Shown here: positions 37,101 to 48,425 of the stretch, in pieces
How positions within the stretch are numbered: the first letter of the stretch is position 1
Layout of the letters: each line of letters begins with the position of its first letter
DNA from: Strigamia acuminata
Taxonomy: Eukaryota; Arthropoda; Chilopoda; Geophilomorpha; Linotaeniidae
DNA: 64,000 nucleotides
Direction of reading: 5' to 3'
Assembly (NCBI GenBank): GCA_949358305.1
Contig: OX442316.1
Coordinates: 13,268,001-13,332,000, forward strand
The notes under the pieces: model-generated
What the model saw: the letters and a program-made list of their open reading frames with translations, nothing else
What the model was told of the DNA's origin: nothing
Databases searched by the model: none
Made by a program: the position numbers and the translations under genes

Positions 37101-37749
37101 CAGGATTAGACCTTATTGGCAAGTAGAAGAGTCTTAGTCAATTGACTTAATTTTATTATCAGGCACTTCCTTTTTACTGATTGAAAAACGAGGTTGTGGA
37201 AGTTTTATCTTTAAAATTCGAGGATTTTTCTCTTTTTTATGTCAAATTTATGAATAATTTTCCTTATTTTCTCCATTTTACTTCCATTTTGCTTATTTGT
37301 TAAAGTAGAGAGGTTGTGTAAAAAATTAATTTCTATTTTATTTTAGTTTCCATTTATTTATTTCATTTATTTTTGTAAATGGGTTTTTTTTTCTATGCAA
37401 AGTTTTAAATTATTTTTTCTACGCGGTATCGATTTTTCAAGAAAACTCCGGCGTTATTCCTATTGTTTTTTTCTGTAAGGATAGAAGGGGAAATGGACTT
37501 GTTTTGTTGCTGCTTGCGTCGCCAGTGCAGAACCAAGTTTGTCTGATCGAGAGGAAGAAACAACTGAAGCGATCTACTTGTTGGCGTTTCACTCGAATCG
37601 AGCTTGTAATGACCTGGACTAGATCAAATATTTTTGTCAACATTTCAGTGCAAATACTTGACGTAAAATACAATTCCAAGTGTTTTGACCCAATCTTTTC
37701 GTCGAGGACGCGTATTTGATGTCATTCCACTGAACTTGACACAGTGGCA
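34191..37749 (+). other. Intronic or intergenic stretch, no gene seen
   Basis: T-rich with several long ORFs of low complexity (for example 34927-35322). None is recognisable. A rare poly(A) run lies near 34448. Confidence 0.4.
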
Positions 37750-37851
37750 ATGGATGATGCATTGTACAGCCCATCTTTCGACCAATACGAGGGCTCGAGG
37801 AGCCTCGCAAGTCCCTGTAGATATTTTGAGTGGGCAGCAGTAGTTGTCTGA
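37750..37851 (+). CDS. Possible 33-aa small ORF
   Basis: An ATG in fair context (GGCAATGGATG) opens MDDALYSPSFDQYEGSRSLA..., ending at TGA. The composition of 37730-37990 (balanced bases, no poly(T)) differs from the intron, and the residues look protein-like. No family is recognised and no splice donor follows. An overlapping frame is also open, so this is only a candidate. Confidence 0.15.
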   Translation: MDDALYSPSFDQYEGSRSLASPCRYFEWAAVVV

Positions 37852-40800
37852 TGGCCCACTAGAGACCTATCGAAGCTGCCGCTGTTACTCTGAAGCTGGA
37901 AAATACTTCCCTAAAGAAACATTAGGTTTTTCGCCTACAACACAGTATACTTGTAGCAGGGCCCTTTACTCGTGATTAAGATGGCTGTCTTATTCGAACC
38001 AACTTATTAATGAATATAAATGAATTGAATGGCAAGTATACAAGGAAAATCTCTCAGGATTCGGGTTAAGGCTTAGGTGAACACAATAGTTTATAGGTTT
38101 TTTCGGGTTTCCTTAATGTTTTTGAGCGTGTAAACAGAGCGTGAACAATTGTATGGATTTTTTAGCTTAAGTTTGGAAATAATTTGAATTTTTTATTGTA
38201 TAGTGCTCGAAATTGCGAGGCAGGTGAGTTAAGTTTTGTGCCGGAATTGTTCGTTGCATGAGAACGTTGTGATGACTTCATCAGTCGAGGATGTTTCCAC
38301 AAACGAGCCGAGCTACATTAAATTGGGTTGTCGCAGGCCTTCAATTCAATTTAGCGATTCACGGCATGCAAATTTGTATCGATTAACTTTGAAGTTCAAT
38401 TTAGATCGGGAACAATCGGCTTTCATGTAGATGTTGGTGCGCCTTCTCCAGTATCTTTGCTCAGAACTGTCAGGCTCATGGAAACAAAGGACTTGCCAGT
38501 GTCATCAACTGTGGAATCTCACATTAGCATGGAAATTGAAACCGGCTCCAACTGCTAAGCTATAAATATGCATGGGTTTCTTTTCCCATTCTCCTGCTGC
38601 GTAAAGATGGGAACAAAAAGCTTTTCTTCTTCTCTTTTTTTCTAAATGAAAAGCTTATTGGTAAAATTATTGTAGTTTTGCGTGTTTTGGGCTCTTTAAG
38701 GTACGGAATAAATTATTTAGCCTCGTACAACACTAATTTATTTAAATTTAGTTATTTTTTAAAGAAAATGTAAAGGTTTTCGACCTTGAGAATATACGCT
38801 TAAATATAGTGATTCGGCGGTCGGGGAATGTTTGAAAGCAAAATAGCTATTAGTACTTTAGATCCAAAACAACGGGAGATGGGAAATGCTATTAGGACAA
38901 TGAGTGAAATGACTGGCGGAAAAGCTGACAAAGAAAATGCATTTGCCATGCACGTATGTTCGGAATAAAAAACATGAAATTGACTAGGGAACAACAAAAA
39001 CTTTGAGAAAAAAAAGAGAGGATTGGGCCAAGAAAGTACTCTCGATGGAATCCAACAAAAAAGGACCTACCCATTATGATCACGAAGGATGGAATGGTTT
39101 TAAAAATGGATAAACTTAAGGAATTTAGGAGAGAGAAAAAATACAAACATGGACTGAAGAATGCGTTTTAAGCTTCGGGCCTTTGATCAACGTCAATAAA
39201 ACTGGCCCAGGTGACCACAGGGCACGCAAATAGTGATAAATATTGCAACGAGGTCGAAAAGGCTCTGTTGTTTAATTAATAAACGAAATTTGCAACTTTT
39301 GAGTCGTTTAATGAATAATTTGGTGACTTATTAATAATACAAGCGCGACTAAGTAAGGCTTGTTTCGGTTTAATTTCTTCTTACACTTAGGTTCAAAGTA
39401 AGAAATTTTAATTCCCTTTGATCTAAAATGTGGAGACTTGCCTACATTATGTGCTACATTATGCCACACACCGAGTGGCCTTTTGAGTCTTCTCGTTTGC
39501 GTTTAAGTGCAAGCGAGCACAAGCTGTAATGGAGAAAGTTTGGTTTGCACAAACAACTTTACAATGCAGATGAGTTGTTGTTGCTTGAGCCCTGTCTAAT
39601 TTGCTTCCATATGCGCGTGCCACGGCCACGGTTGACATTTAGAATCCATTCTTTACTTTACCGAGACAAATATAAGCTATAGAAGTGTGTAGTTGAAAGA
39701 CAAGCGAGCGGAGTAGCGGACGCCTTGCAGCTCTTTGCTTCTCTCGTTTTACTCAAGGTGTAAGCGATGTCACCTATATGAATGCAAAGTAGCCTGCCCC
39801 TTCCTTCTTTTCTTATCATCTTGTGATGGGCTTTTCTTGGTACACCAGCAAACGAGAGGAATTTAGAAATATATTAAGGGAGTCATGCTTGGAAATATTG
39901 CATTTAATGCATAGAAATGGCGACTTTTCTTCCTTTTTTTTCATCTTTACTTTTCTTTTCTTAACCCACAAGTTTGCACAACTACTTTTACTTGAGCCCG
40001 AGCCTGAGCTCGACTCGAGGACGTGCGACGGTATCGGTGTGAAGTCGGTGCTTAAATTTAGATTTGTTTTCTTCCCACTTAAGCGGTAATTAAATTCTAG
40101 AGAGAAACAGATGGCGTTGGTTGAAAAAGGTAGACGAGATTCTTTTTCTTTTTCGTCCGTTTAGCAGCTGTTAATAGCTGGAAAGATCTCATCTCATATT
40201 TCGTTGTGTTTTCTCCGTTGTTCAATTCATTCGCCACGTTTTTATGTAATGCGAAAATTTGCCGAGTGGAATTATTTTTCTTTGTTTTTTTTTGTTTTTC
40301 TTTTCTTTTCTTTTCTGGTCCAGATGGTTTTGTGAAAAAAGGAGACGAATGAAAGTGGCTTTATGAAAATGAAATTAGTGAGTTGAGTTTATTAAATTTG
40401 TGATGTGTAAAGTTAATTTGAGGGGGTAATTTACTGGTAAATTGATGAAAGATAGGAATAGATTGAAACTGGAGTAAAAAGGGTGGACCTTTGGTTGTCA
40501 ACATGCTCTTATCGTTAACCTCCTTCTGGCCTTCTTAGACAACACTTAATTAACAATTCTCTTCTTTGTCAGGCAATTTATCTTTGCTAATCAGACAGGA
40601 AATTTCTGTGGCATGGACTTTGTTGCCATGTGATACTTTCACATCGCGCAGGAAATTAAACCGAGCGCCAAAAAAATCGTATTACGGTAATTCAATTTTA
40701 CCAGCTTAGCTTACAAGTTAGTTTATTCTTTTTAATTTTTTTTTTGACGTGAAGATACAAGTTTTTAACATGTTCGTACTACGTAGAAAAGTGCAAGTGT

Positions 40801-41393
40801 GCGGCTTAAAGTGCTGCTGCAGTCGAGTTTACTGTGTGACACCTTTTGGTATTTTTTTTTCTTGTCCGGTTTATACGAAATTAAATATCTTTTGTGACAG
40901 TTTTGATAAATTTTAAGCTCGTTGCAAAGAATAGAAGTTTTGAATAGATGTTATAAACACCTGAATTAGACAAGAGATTGACAAATTACACTTTTTTGTC
41001 GGTGTGGAAAGGGGACTTTTGTATTTGCATAAAGGGTGGGATATAATACGAGGCTAAAATCTAGGTGTTTAATTTTTTTTTCTTCTTTGCTTTTTATATG
41101 TGATAGTAGCATCTGCTGCAGTTCAGTTTGAAACGGCGTAGGAGGAGAGAGGAAAAGAACATTAAGAAGAAAAATTGCAATAAAAATTTTGCGCTTTTCA
41201 CGGTTTGGATGTTGTTTGCTGCTCTTGTACGTTTTCACTTGCTGAATGTGTTAAGAAAAGTAGAGAGATAAATAGTTAAATATCGTATAAAGCTGTATGA
41301 ACTCGTAAATTTTTCAGAAATGTTATGAAATTGTTCAACTTGTGTGATAAGGTGGAATCCTGCATGATTCAGCAACCAGTGTAATTTAAATTT
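37852..41393 (+). other. Intronic or intergenic stretch, no gene seen
   Basis: A consensus acceptor (TTTTTATTGTATAG) and donor (CAG|GTGAGT) are only 20 nt apart at 38204-38223, a possible microexon. Bases 39450-39760 are less AT-rich. No other feature is supported. Confidence 0.4.
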
Positions 41394-41628
41394 CGGTAGA
41401 GAGTCGATTATGCGAACGACCGGTTATCCGAAAAGCCGGTCATCGATTTTTAATGATTTTTTGTAGATTGTTTAACTTCATATTAAAAACATCTGCTTGC
41501 CTCGGAGACGACTAAACAATTTGATAGAATTTAGTAACTTTTGTTGTGGACTTTACTAGATTTACTTCAATTATGCGAATAAATCGGTTTTTGTCTCCCA
41601 ATTAGTTGGGATGATCGAAGCTCTACTG
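41394..41628. mobile_element. Pogo/Tigger-like MITE
   Basis: The left end reads CGGTAGAGAGTCGATTATGC and continues GGTTATCCGAAAAGCC. The right end on the reverse strand reads CAGTAGAGCTTCGATCATCC and continues AACTAATTGGGA. The CAGTAGAG start, GATTATCCGAA words and AACTAATTGGGA are typical of pogo/Tigger elements (Tc1-mariner superfamily). It is about 235 bp and has no transposase. The TA duplication is not clean. Confidence 0.75.
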
Positions 41629-42635
41629 TGTATCGCGTTTAAAAACAATTGGTTTGAAATCAGGCGGAAACTGTGAATAAAATATAAAGTAAAAACAATT
41701 GCAAAACATTGGCAAACAAATAAAATAAGTAATAAATTGGTTAGTGACCAATTTGCTTCCAGTGCAGCTTGACCCTCGTATCGCATGAATGCAAGAAGTA
41801 GGAAAAAAAGAGCAAGAAACGTAGTGAGCTGATAAAAGATAGGAGAATGGCAGTAGCCGGAGAGTGGTTCGTATGTCCACCAATTCCCATCTCACACTTT
41901 AATCAGATCAAGAGGGCGGATTGCAGACAATTTCCCCAGCTGGTCCTGATGGGCGAACTGCAGCAATTAAAATGACTGCAATGGCCAGAAAGGCTTTTGA
42001 AAGCTCCAAGACAACAAGAGAATTCCAGAAATAGCTTTGGCTCGTGGAAAAAAGGATTGTTGGAGATATGGGAAAGGAAAGGATAAATTTACAAGGAAAA
42101 ATAAGTTTTTCTCTGGGATTATTTATATCGTTTCGCTCGTAGTGCAAACGGCCGGTAGCAGGTGGTCAGAAATCCCGTCTTGAATTGCGCTTTTCACACC
42201 TTACACGAGTGGTAAAATTTTATTTTTATTAACGTTTCTCGACGACGGAAACGCGTGCGGAGGAATCGGAATTACTCGATCAACAACGCCGCGTTCGGTG
42301 ACGAGGTGGACGTATTTATTTTGTGCGGTGCCGAGATTTGTTTTCGCGCTCCACTTAATTCCGACTTGACGATTCGTCTGGATTTGTACAAATTTGTGAA
42401 TTATTCAAACTCGTGTGCATCCATCATTCGAGAAAAAGGTTTGATGGGTTTTTGCCATGTCTTTCACGTGTGAGCTGAGTAAAACGTCGCTGAAGAAACG
42501 AGGATACTTGAGGTTCTTTCAGGATGATGTGATTGGAACGCGCATTCATTTCCTCTTTTCTTTGGGTTTCTTCTTTCCGAATTGTTTTCGCTGCCATTGC
42601 TGAAAGGGACTCGCAACATCCATTTCTCTTATTGA

Positions 42636-42649
42636 CACGTGTTCACGTG
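42636..42649. promoter_or_regulatory. Two CACGTG E-boxes 8 bp apart
   Basis: CACGTGTTCACGTG places two identical palindromic bHLH cores at 42636-42641 and 42644-42649. The spacing suits tandem binding, but activity is only inferred. Confidence 0.3.
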
Positions 42650-42761
42650 ACACATTCTTCTTGATGGTTTTGCGAGCCTGTTAAAAAAACCAAACCATCG
42701 AAAGAAGTTGATTTCCCGTCTTAAGTGTGCCACGAAAATGGCTAGAAATGGAAAAAAATTT

Positions 42762-42835
42762 AAAGAAAAAAGAAAGAAGAAGGAAAGGGAATAAAGAAAG
42801 GGGAGAAAAGAAAAAGAGGAAAAAGAGAAAGAAAG
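42762..42835 (+). repeat. Homopurine tract
   Basis: About 74 bases are almost only A and G (one T). This is unusual here because the + strand is otherwise T-rich. Such tracts can form triplex DNA. Confidence 0.7.
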
Positions 42836-43121
42836 CTCTTTGTTTAATTAACACCACTATTCATTGCAGTCAATAAAGTAAATACGAATTATTTCCAAAT
42901 GAGTCACCATCCAATTCTATTAAGTGAAGGCAACCAACTTTCTTTCTTTATTGTTCTTGAAACAGCTAAGGTAAAAACAGATGTTGCTGTTTGTACAGGA
43001 AAATTAAAGATTTTGGCTTTTCGACTTGTATTGCAAAAAGCCCAACTTGTCTGGTTGATGATCACTGCCTTCTGTTGATTTTGCTTTACTTTTAAATCGG
43101 GGCAATTGATTCCCTGAGTAT

Positions 43122-43263
43122 CCGTATGGTTCAAAAAGTACATTAAAATTATACTATTTAATGTATTATCATTTGCAAACTAATACCGTGCGAAAATATA
43201 TTTAAAAATGCATTCTCGACAAACTTGTAATATAATTTTAATGATTTTTTTGAACCATCTGGG
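43122..43263. mobile_element. MITE, family A copy 4 (short)
   Basis: The ends are CCGTATGGTTCAAAAAGTAC and, on the reverse strand, CCCAGATGGTTCAAAAAAAT. ATTATCATTTGCAAACTAAT and GCATTCTCG inside match the other copies. GTAT precedes the left end and overlaps the right end, hinting at a 3-4 bp duplication. Confidence 0.8.
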
Positions 43264-44233
43264 TATACTTTAAAGATATCTTTGATTTCGGCCTATCTAC
43301 CATGGGATTTCCAAAGGGCAATGGTATCTTTTGGTTAAAAAAATAAAATTTTACATTTATTTTCTATATATACAAGTAGGTTAATAAGCTGATTTAGTGA
43401 AAACTTTATTCACATAAAACTACTCTGGGTTTATGCTCTGTAATGGAATGACGTCGAGAAGAAGGATTAGTTTGCAATAAAAGAATGGCAGAAGAGATGC
43501 GACATTCTTGGAAATCTTAATATATATTTATATTTATATCTATACGGTTTAAGCACAGTGCACGATATTAAAATAAAAAATAAAAAGTGTAGACGGAGCG
43601 GAGAGAATGAGGGGGTTTTTGTTTTTAAGGGTTAGACATAACTTGTGCAAAATGTGGCTGCTCAGTGCTCAGGGGCAGATGGGCTCGTTTTCTTTTTGCT
43701 CGCTTCTGCGCTTGCCCGTTTTAGGTACTTGTGCCGTCAAGAACAATTACGGTATTACGATTAATAAAAGGCATATGCATTTGCTAATGTGCTTCTCTCA
43801 TATCTTGACTGTCGTAAAAGTTTTCATAAGCCGAGAAAATACCGCATGAGGTTGTTAAGCTCGCCGTGGCTATTGCAACGGTGCGAGTGACCACTTTGTG
43901 ACTCGACGATGGGAGACTCGAGATGATGAGGATGTTAAAGATTATATTCCGAGATGTTAGGATAAGACGGAATGGAAGTTGTTGATGGTGCCGACCAAAG
44001 GGTTGAGTTCGCTGGTGCAGCCATGGAAGGAAAATTGGGTGAATTAAGGGGCGAGTAGATGGAAAAACGGTAATCAGAGTTGCGTATTAAACTAAGTATG
44101 CGCCGCCTAACTCCTCCTCGTGATGCTCGCTTTAAAAGTTTTTAAAAGCAAATTTACAAACTACGGGCTTTTACAATTTTGAGGCTTAAAAGATATACCT
44201 TAATGATGATGTTGTTTTTTAATTTTTTTTGTG
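43264..44233 (+). other. Intronic or intergenic stretch, no gene seen
   Basis: AT-rich. The motif GTGACCACTTTGTGACTCG near 43886 has a close relative near 45391 (GTCACCACTATGTGACTCG). Nothing else is supported. Confidence 0.4.
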
Positions 44234-44335
44234 TGTATGGTTCAAAAATATATTGAAATTACGTTGCAACGCATTATTTATATAATACTTAATATAAAAT
44301 ATTGTAAAATAAATTTTTGAAGCACATTTTTCGAG
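44234..44335. mobile_element. MITE, family A copy 5 (internally deleted)
   Basis: The left end GTATGGTTCAAAAATATATT and a decayed right end (reverse: GTGCTTCAAAAATTTATTTT) enclose only about 60 bp. This is the shortest copy. Confidence 0.6.
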
Positions 44336-47300
44336 GGTTTTGTTTGCTTTTGGAGTTTTGAATATAAAAGGCGAAGATTTTCTGTTTTCGAATGCAACCA
44401 TTGTTGATGTAATAAAATAAAAGCGAGGGCTTAAGAGGGGCTTCGACGCGTACCATTATTGCGTTAGGTGTGACTAAGAGTTTATTTGCGATTCTCCGAA
44501 GGTGCGAAAATAATTTTGGAAGGAGAAAATGTGGAAACTGAAACAGGAAAGAGCAAGTGCTTGGTAATTAAAAAGGCTTTTAAGCCTAAAAGCACACCCG
44601 GGGTATTTAGAAACGATTACCGGTACGTGTTTTGCATTTTAATTTAGGCTTTATCTTATCATTTATGCTAATTCGTTAGACAACAATAAAATGGTGCTGA
44701 ATCGATTCGGGGGATGTTTGTGTGTGATCAACCAAAGAGGGAGCTGCAAAGAACAAAGGCGTCTGCCGCCATTTTTGGATAATTGGCGTTTGAAAGGCAA
44801 ATTGTGGTTTTGATGGTCCTCATTTCATTATCTAAGCTTCTTAACTGACAAATTATTAAGCCTTTTTTTTTTAAGGGGATGGAATGGATAGATGTATTTA
44901 ATTAAAAGATGAAAACTGGTGGAAAGAATTGTAGTTAACGGCTAATGTAGTTAAAGTTGTCGCTCCTCGGTTTATTTTGTGGTGCTAATTACGCTAGTGA
45001 AAGGTTATTAGCGGGCAAACACGTACTGGCTTGATGAAAGGGTGCTTTCGGGTCAAAAGATGGCCGCTGCGGTTTGCTTTCAGTTAGAAGAGAAGCTAGA
45101 AAAGGTCAGCGATGTGAGCGCTGCAGTAGCAATTTGTATAGTCAATAATAACGAGCTGATAGGTGCGAGCATGAGCCTAGTGATGTAGGGATTTGATGGT
45201 GGTGGGGCAAAAAGTCTTTTGCCTTGATAGGAGGGCTCCGGGAAATTGTTTTTGCCGATGACCACCAGATGGATACTAAGGGTTTCTAGCGCTTCAAAGT
45301 TTGTTCTTGGAGCTTGGGATTAGAGAATGTTGCTCGTTTTGGCAATTTACACCTCCACTCGGCGCCTTTGTATTGACTTTTTGTTCTGAAAGTCACCACT
45401 ATGTGACTCGTAATGTTGTGGGATGAAATAAACGTTTTAATTTCATATAACACGAGCTATTTATGGATTATAATCTCAGTCTGACGATTTATTTATTGTG
45501 CGGGATTAAAGGTGAAATTAAATGCAAGTCTGCGCTTTTTTTGGCTAAAGATGATGTGTTTGAAGATGATGTGTCTGGCTTGTATTTTCTTTTTAATACT
45601 TTTTTTTTAAAAACGTTTGCTGTTTTTCTTTCACATCAAAAAATCGTTTAGTCTTGATGGAAAATGAATGCATTAAATGGATCGAGTTTCACTAGCTAGA
45701 CCGCGAAAACAACTCGATTGCTTTTTTTCTATTCAACTTTCAACTTTTATTTTTTTTATTTTTTTATTTCTTTATTTCTTTGTCAAATTTAGGTTTGAAA
45801 ATATAATTACAAAGATAACCATTTTTATTTAGAATAAGATTTAATTTGACACTTGATACGCGCAGGGCAAATTAGAGAGAAAAAAGTTAAACTTTAAAAC
45901 AAATTTGAAGCGACATTTTTATATCTTAAAGTAAATAGTTCATGCGAGGTCAACATTAGGTTTATTCTTCTCGAAGTTCAAGTCATAAACAGTTTATTTC
46001 TTTTTTTTGTCTGTGCAAAAGCTTTGTACGGAGAACACAGGCAAATAGGCATTTTAAGTGCAAATCATTTGCATAAACAAACATCTAAGTAACCTGTTTA
46101 TGACTTCTTTGAATCACTGAATGACTTAGCATACACTCGCTTTACCATATGGTTTCTCAAATCCTAATCAATATCAATCAAGTGTGAGTGCATTATTTTA
46201 TTTTTCTGTGTATTTTTCTGTATTTTATTGAGTTGGGAGTGTAGGAATGAATAATACCATATTTTGGCTTCATCATTGTGCCAACATTCATCTTGAATTC
46301 GTGGCAAATGACTCATGACGTGACGTCCACTGAGATTCAAACAAAAGAACTGAAGAATCTCTTCTTCAATTCTTTCCTTTTTGTCAGAAATGGGCCAGTT
46401 GGCGCTCGGCTGGCGGTGATTGATGTGGTCATCAGAGCGAGGCCAAGGGGCTTTGGCTGGGAAATGATTCCATATTAAAAGATCTCGGCAGCCAATCTGT
46501 AAGACAAACTCCGAAGGCACCCTTGCATCAATAACACAGAAGGATACATTGGTTTTTGCTTTTTGTAATTTGAATAGCGAAATAATACCAGTTTGATTAA
46601 TTGGCTGAGTCAATGTCCAAATAATTTGACACCTAATTTGTTTCGAGTTGAACGAAATAATAAAAACGTTGTTGTGTACGATGACAAATAATGAAATAAA
46701 TTGTCAGGACTAAGGGCTGAGCGTAACTCGATTTGAAGACACATTTGGGAGTAATACTTTTATAAATTTCATATTCTCCAAGAATGGCACGTTAGTCTTA
46801 ACTTATTGAGTTATAAACGTGTGTAAAAAATAGAAATCAAGTTTCGAAAAGTCATTAGTTGTACTGTGTATGGTGACATTAATGTTTCAGCGGGCTAGAA
46901 AATTGGAAAATATTTTTATTAATTTTTTTTTTACCGTAATTGGAAATTTTTAATAGAAAACGTGCCGGGCGGCGACTGTTTACAACTACAGAAGAACGGG
47001 ATTTTTTCTGTTTTTTAAAGAAAGTTGAAGTGTATTAGCGATTACATCGGTTCCCTTTTAAGCATGATTGTTTACCGCTGTATTAATTAAGCTAATTTTT
47101 AAAAAATACATCCTTCAATTTATATTCCAAATTGCTTCATATTGGAAACTATCGATTTGGTAAACATTTGCTTAGCGCAGTACCAAAATTTACGTTTCCG
47201 TTTTTGGCAAAGAAAAAAGAAGAAAAAAAAACCTTTTTCTCACGATAAGACAACAGAAAAATAAAAATTCCATTTCAGGTGAAATTGATTTTCTTGTTTT

Positions 47301-48139
47301 TATCTTTGGAAATTAAATTTGCTCAAACGGGTGTTCAACTTTAAAATTTGCCCATTTCCATTTCGATAGAGGACAGTTGTACATCTGACATCGCACCACC
47401 ACCACCACCTGTGCCGCTATGTCCATTTGGACTGCAGATGCCCTTCATCTTGACCTTTCGAGTCATTGATCATGCACAAGAGGTGGAAACGCAGCAAAAT
47501 AGCACATTTCAGTTGAGACCATTTCCTAATGATGCCCTTCGGGTGTCGTTACGACTGCCGCGATTTATTTGCCGGAGACTGCAGCCAAAATTGTTTAGTC
47601 GAGACTCAAAGGCTGTTTAGTTGCTTTTCCCGCTCTCAGCTGCGTGAGTTGAAGATGGAATGAAGAGTAAATATTACTTTACTTTTCTTTAGTTTTTTTA
47701 CATTATCCACCGCTTGTTTGTGGTTGTAGGCGTACAGTAAACAACGTTAAACTAATTTATTTATTTTCTCATCACAAGTGCATTGTGATTTTAGTGTTGT
47801 AATTTTTATTTCTGGCGGTGTAAATCAAAATTAATGCTGCATGCTAAACTCGTAAGTTTTGCTTTAATTAAAGTGTGCAGTTAAAGAAAAGTGAAAAATC
47901 ACAAGACACGAGTCGGGAGTCACCGCAAATAAAGAGGTCGAGGGGTTCGGGACACAAATCCCGAGTCAACGCACCCTTGTTCTGGAACTACAAGTACCAG
48001 TTGACGTTGCAGAGCTTTTTATTTTTAAATTCGGTTATTTAGTGACTGACTTTTAATTATTCGTTTAATTTGTCAACATGCTCTCTGAGTTGTACAGAAT
48101 GTTCTAGTTGTGAGCTCATTAAGATTTGACGGTTTGACG
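44336..48139 (+). other. Intronic or intergenic stretch, mostly without features
   Basis: Apart from the small ORF at 45060-45188, I see only unrecognised ORFs (46164-46613 on the minus strand, 47348-47620 on the plus strand) in AT-rich sequence. Confidence 0.4.
45060..45188 (+). CDS. Possible 42-aa small ORF
   Basis: An ATG in strong context (AAAGATGGCCGC, also resembling a YY1 site) opens MAAAVCFQLEEKLEKVSDVS..., ending at TAG. The first half is helix-like and charged, and the rest is hydrophobic (VAICIV). A GAT|GTGAGC inside could act as a splice donor. It has no family match and lies within what appears to be an intron. It may be chance. Confidence 0.18.
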   Translation: MAAAVCFQLEEKLEKVSDVSAAVAICIVNNNELIGASMSLVM

Positions 48140-48425
48140 CCCCATATGGTCCAAAAATGTATTGCAATGTGTTTTTAAATGCATTTAGCTTCGCGAGAAT
48201 GCGTTTTGTAATACATTTTTGCATGCTATTGGTTTGCAAATGATAATACATTATGTAAAACGTATTGTGAAATGCGTTTCCAATACTATTATTCGTCAAA
48301 TATGAATGCTCATTTTCAAATGCATTTTTTCAATTGTATTACGAAATGCATTATTTGATGTACAAGTAATATTTATAATTTTGCGAAAAGCTATACATTT
48401 TGGAATGCATTAATTGAATTGAATC
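48140..48425. mobile_element. MITE, family A copy 6 (opposite orientation)
   Basis: It starts CCCATATGGTCCAAAAATGT. GCATGCTATTGGTTTGCAAA at 48221-48240 is the reverse complement of the copy 1 motif at about 9064-9083. It ends with TATACATTTTGGAATGCATT, the reverse complement of the copy 1 left region, so this copy is inverted. The second terminal repeat is lost. Confidence 0.75.

Larger units (their letters stand above)
41629..43121 (+). other. Intronic or intergenic stretch, no gene seen
   Basis: It contains paired E-boxes at 42636-42649 and a homopurine tract at 42762-42835, listed separately. Bases 42180-42480 are richer in CpG and hold a short ORF without a recognisable domain. Confidence 0.4.

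Noticed and set aside
13123-44632. Shared 12-mer GATTACCGGTAC at about 13123 and 44619
   Set aside because: Matches of this length are expected many times by chance in a 64-kb self-comparison.
46164-46613. 149-codon minus-strand ORF
   Set aside because: Composition follows the T-rich + strand (N/K/I-rich end) and no motif is seen. Treated as chance.
47900-48005. GAGGGGTTCGGGACACAAATCCC as a tRNA-like arm
   Set aside because: No A box, acceptor stem or cloverleaf could be drawn.
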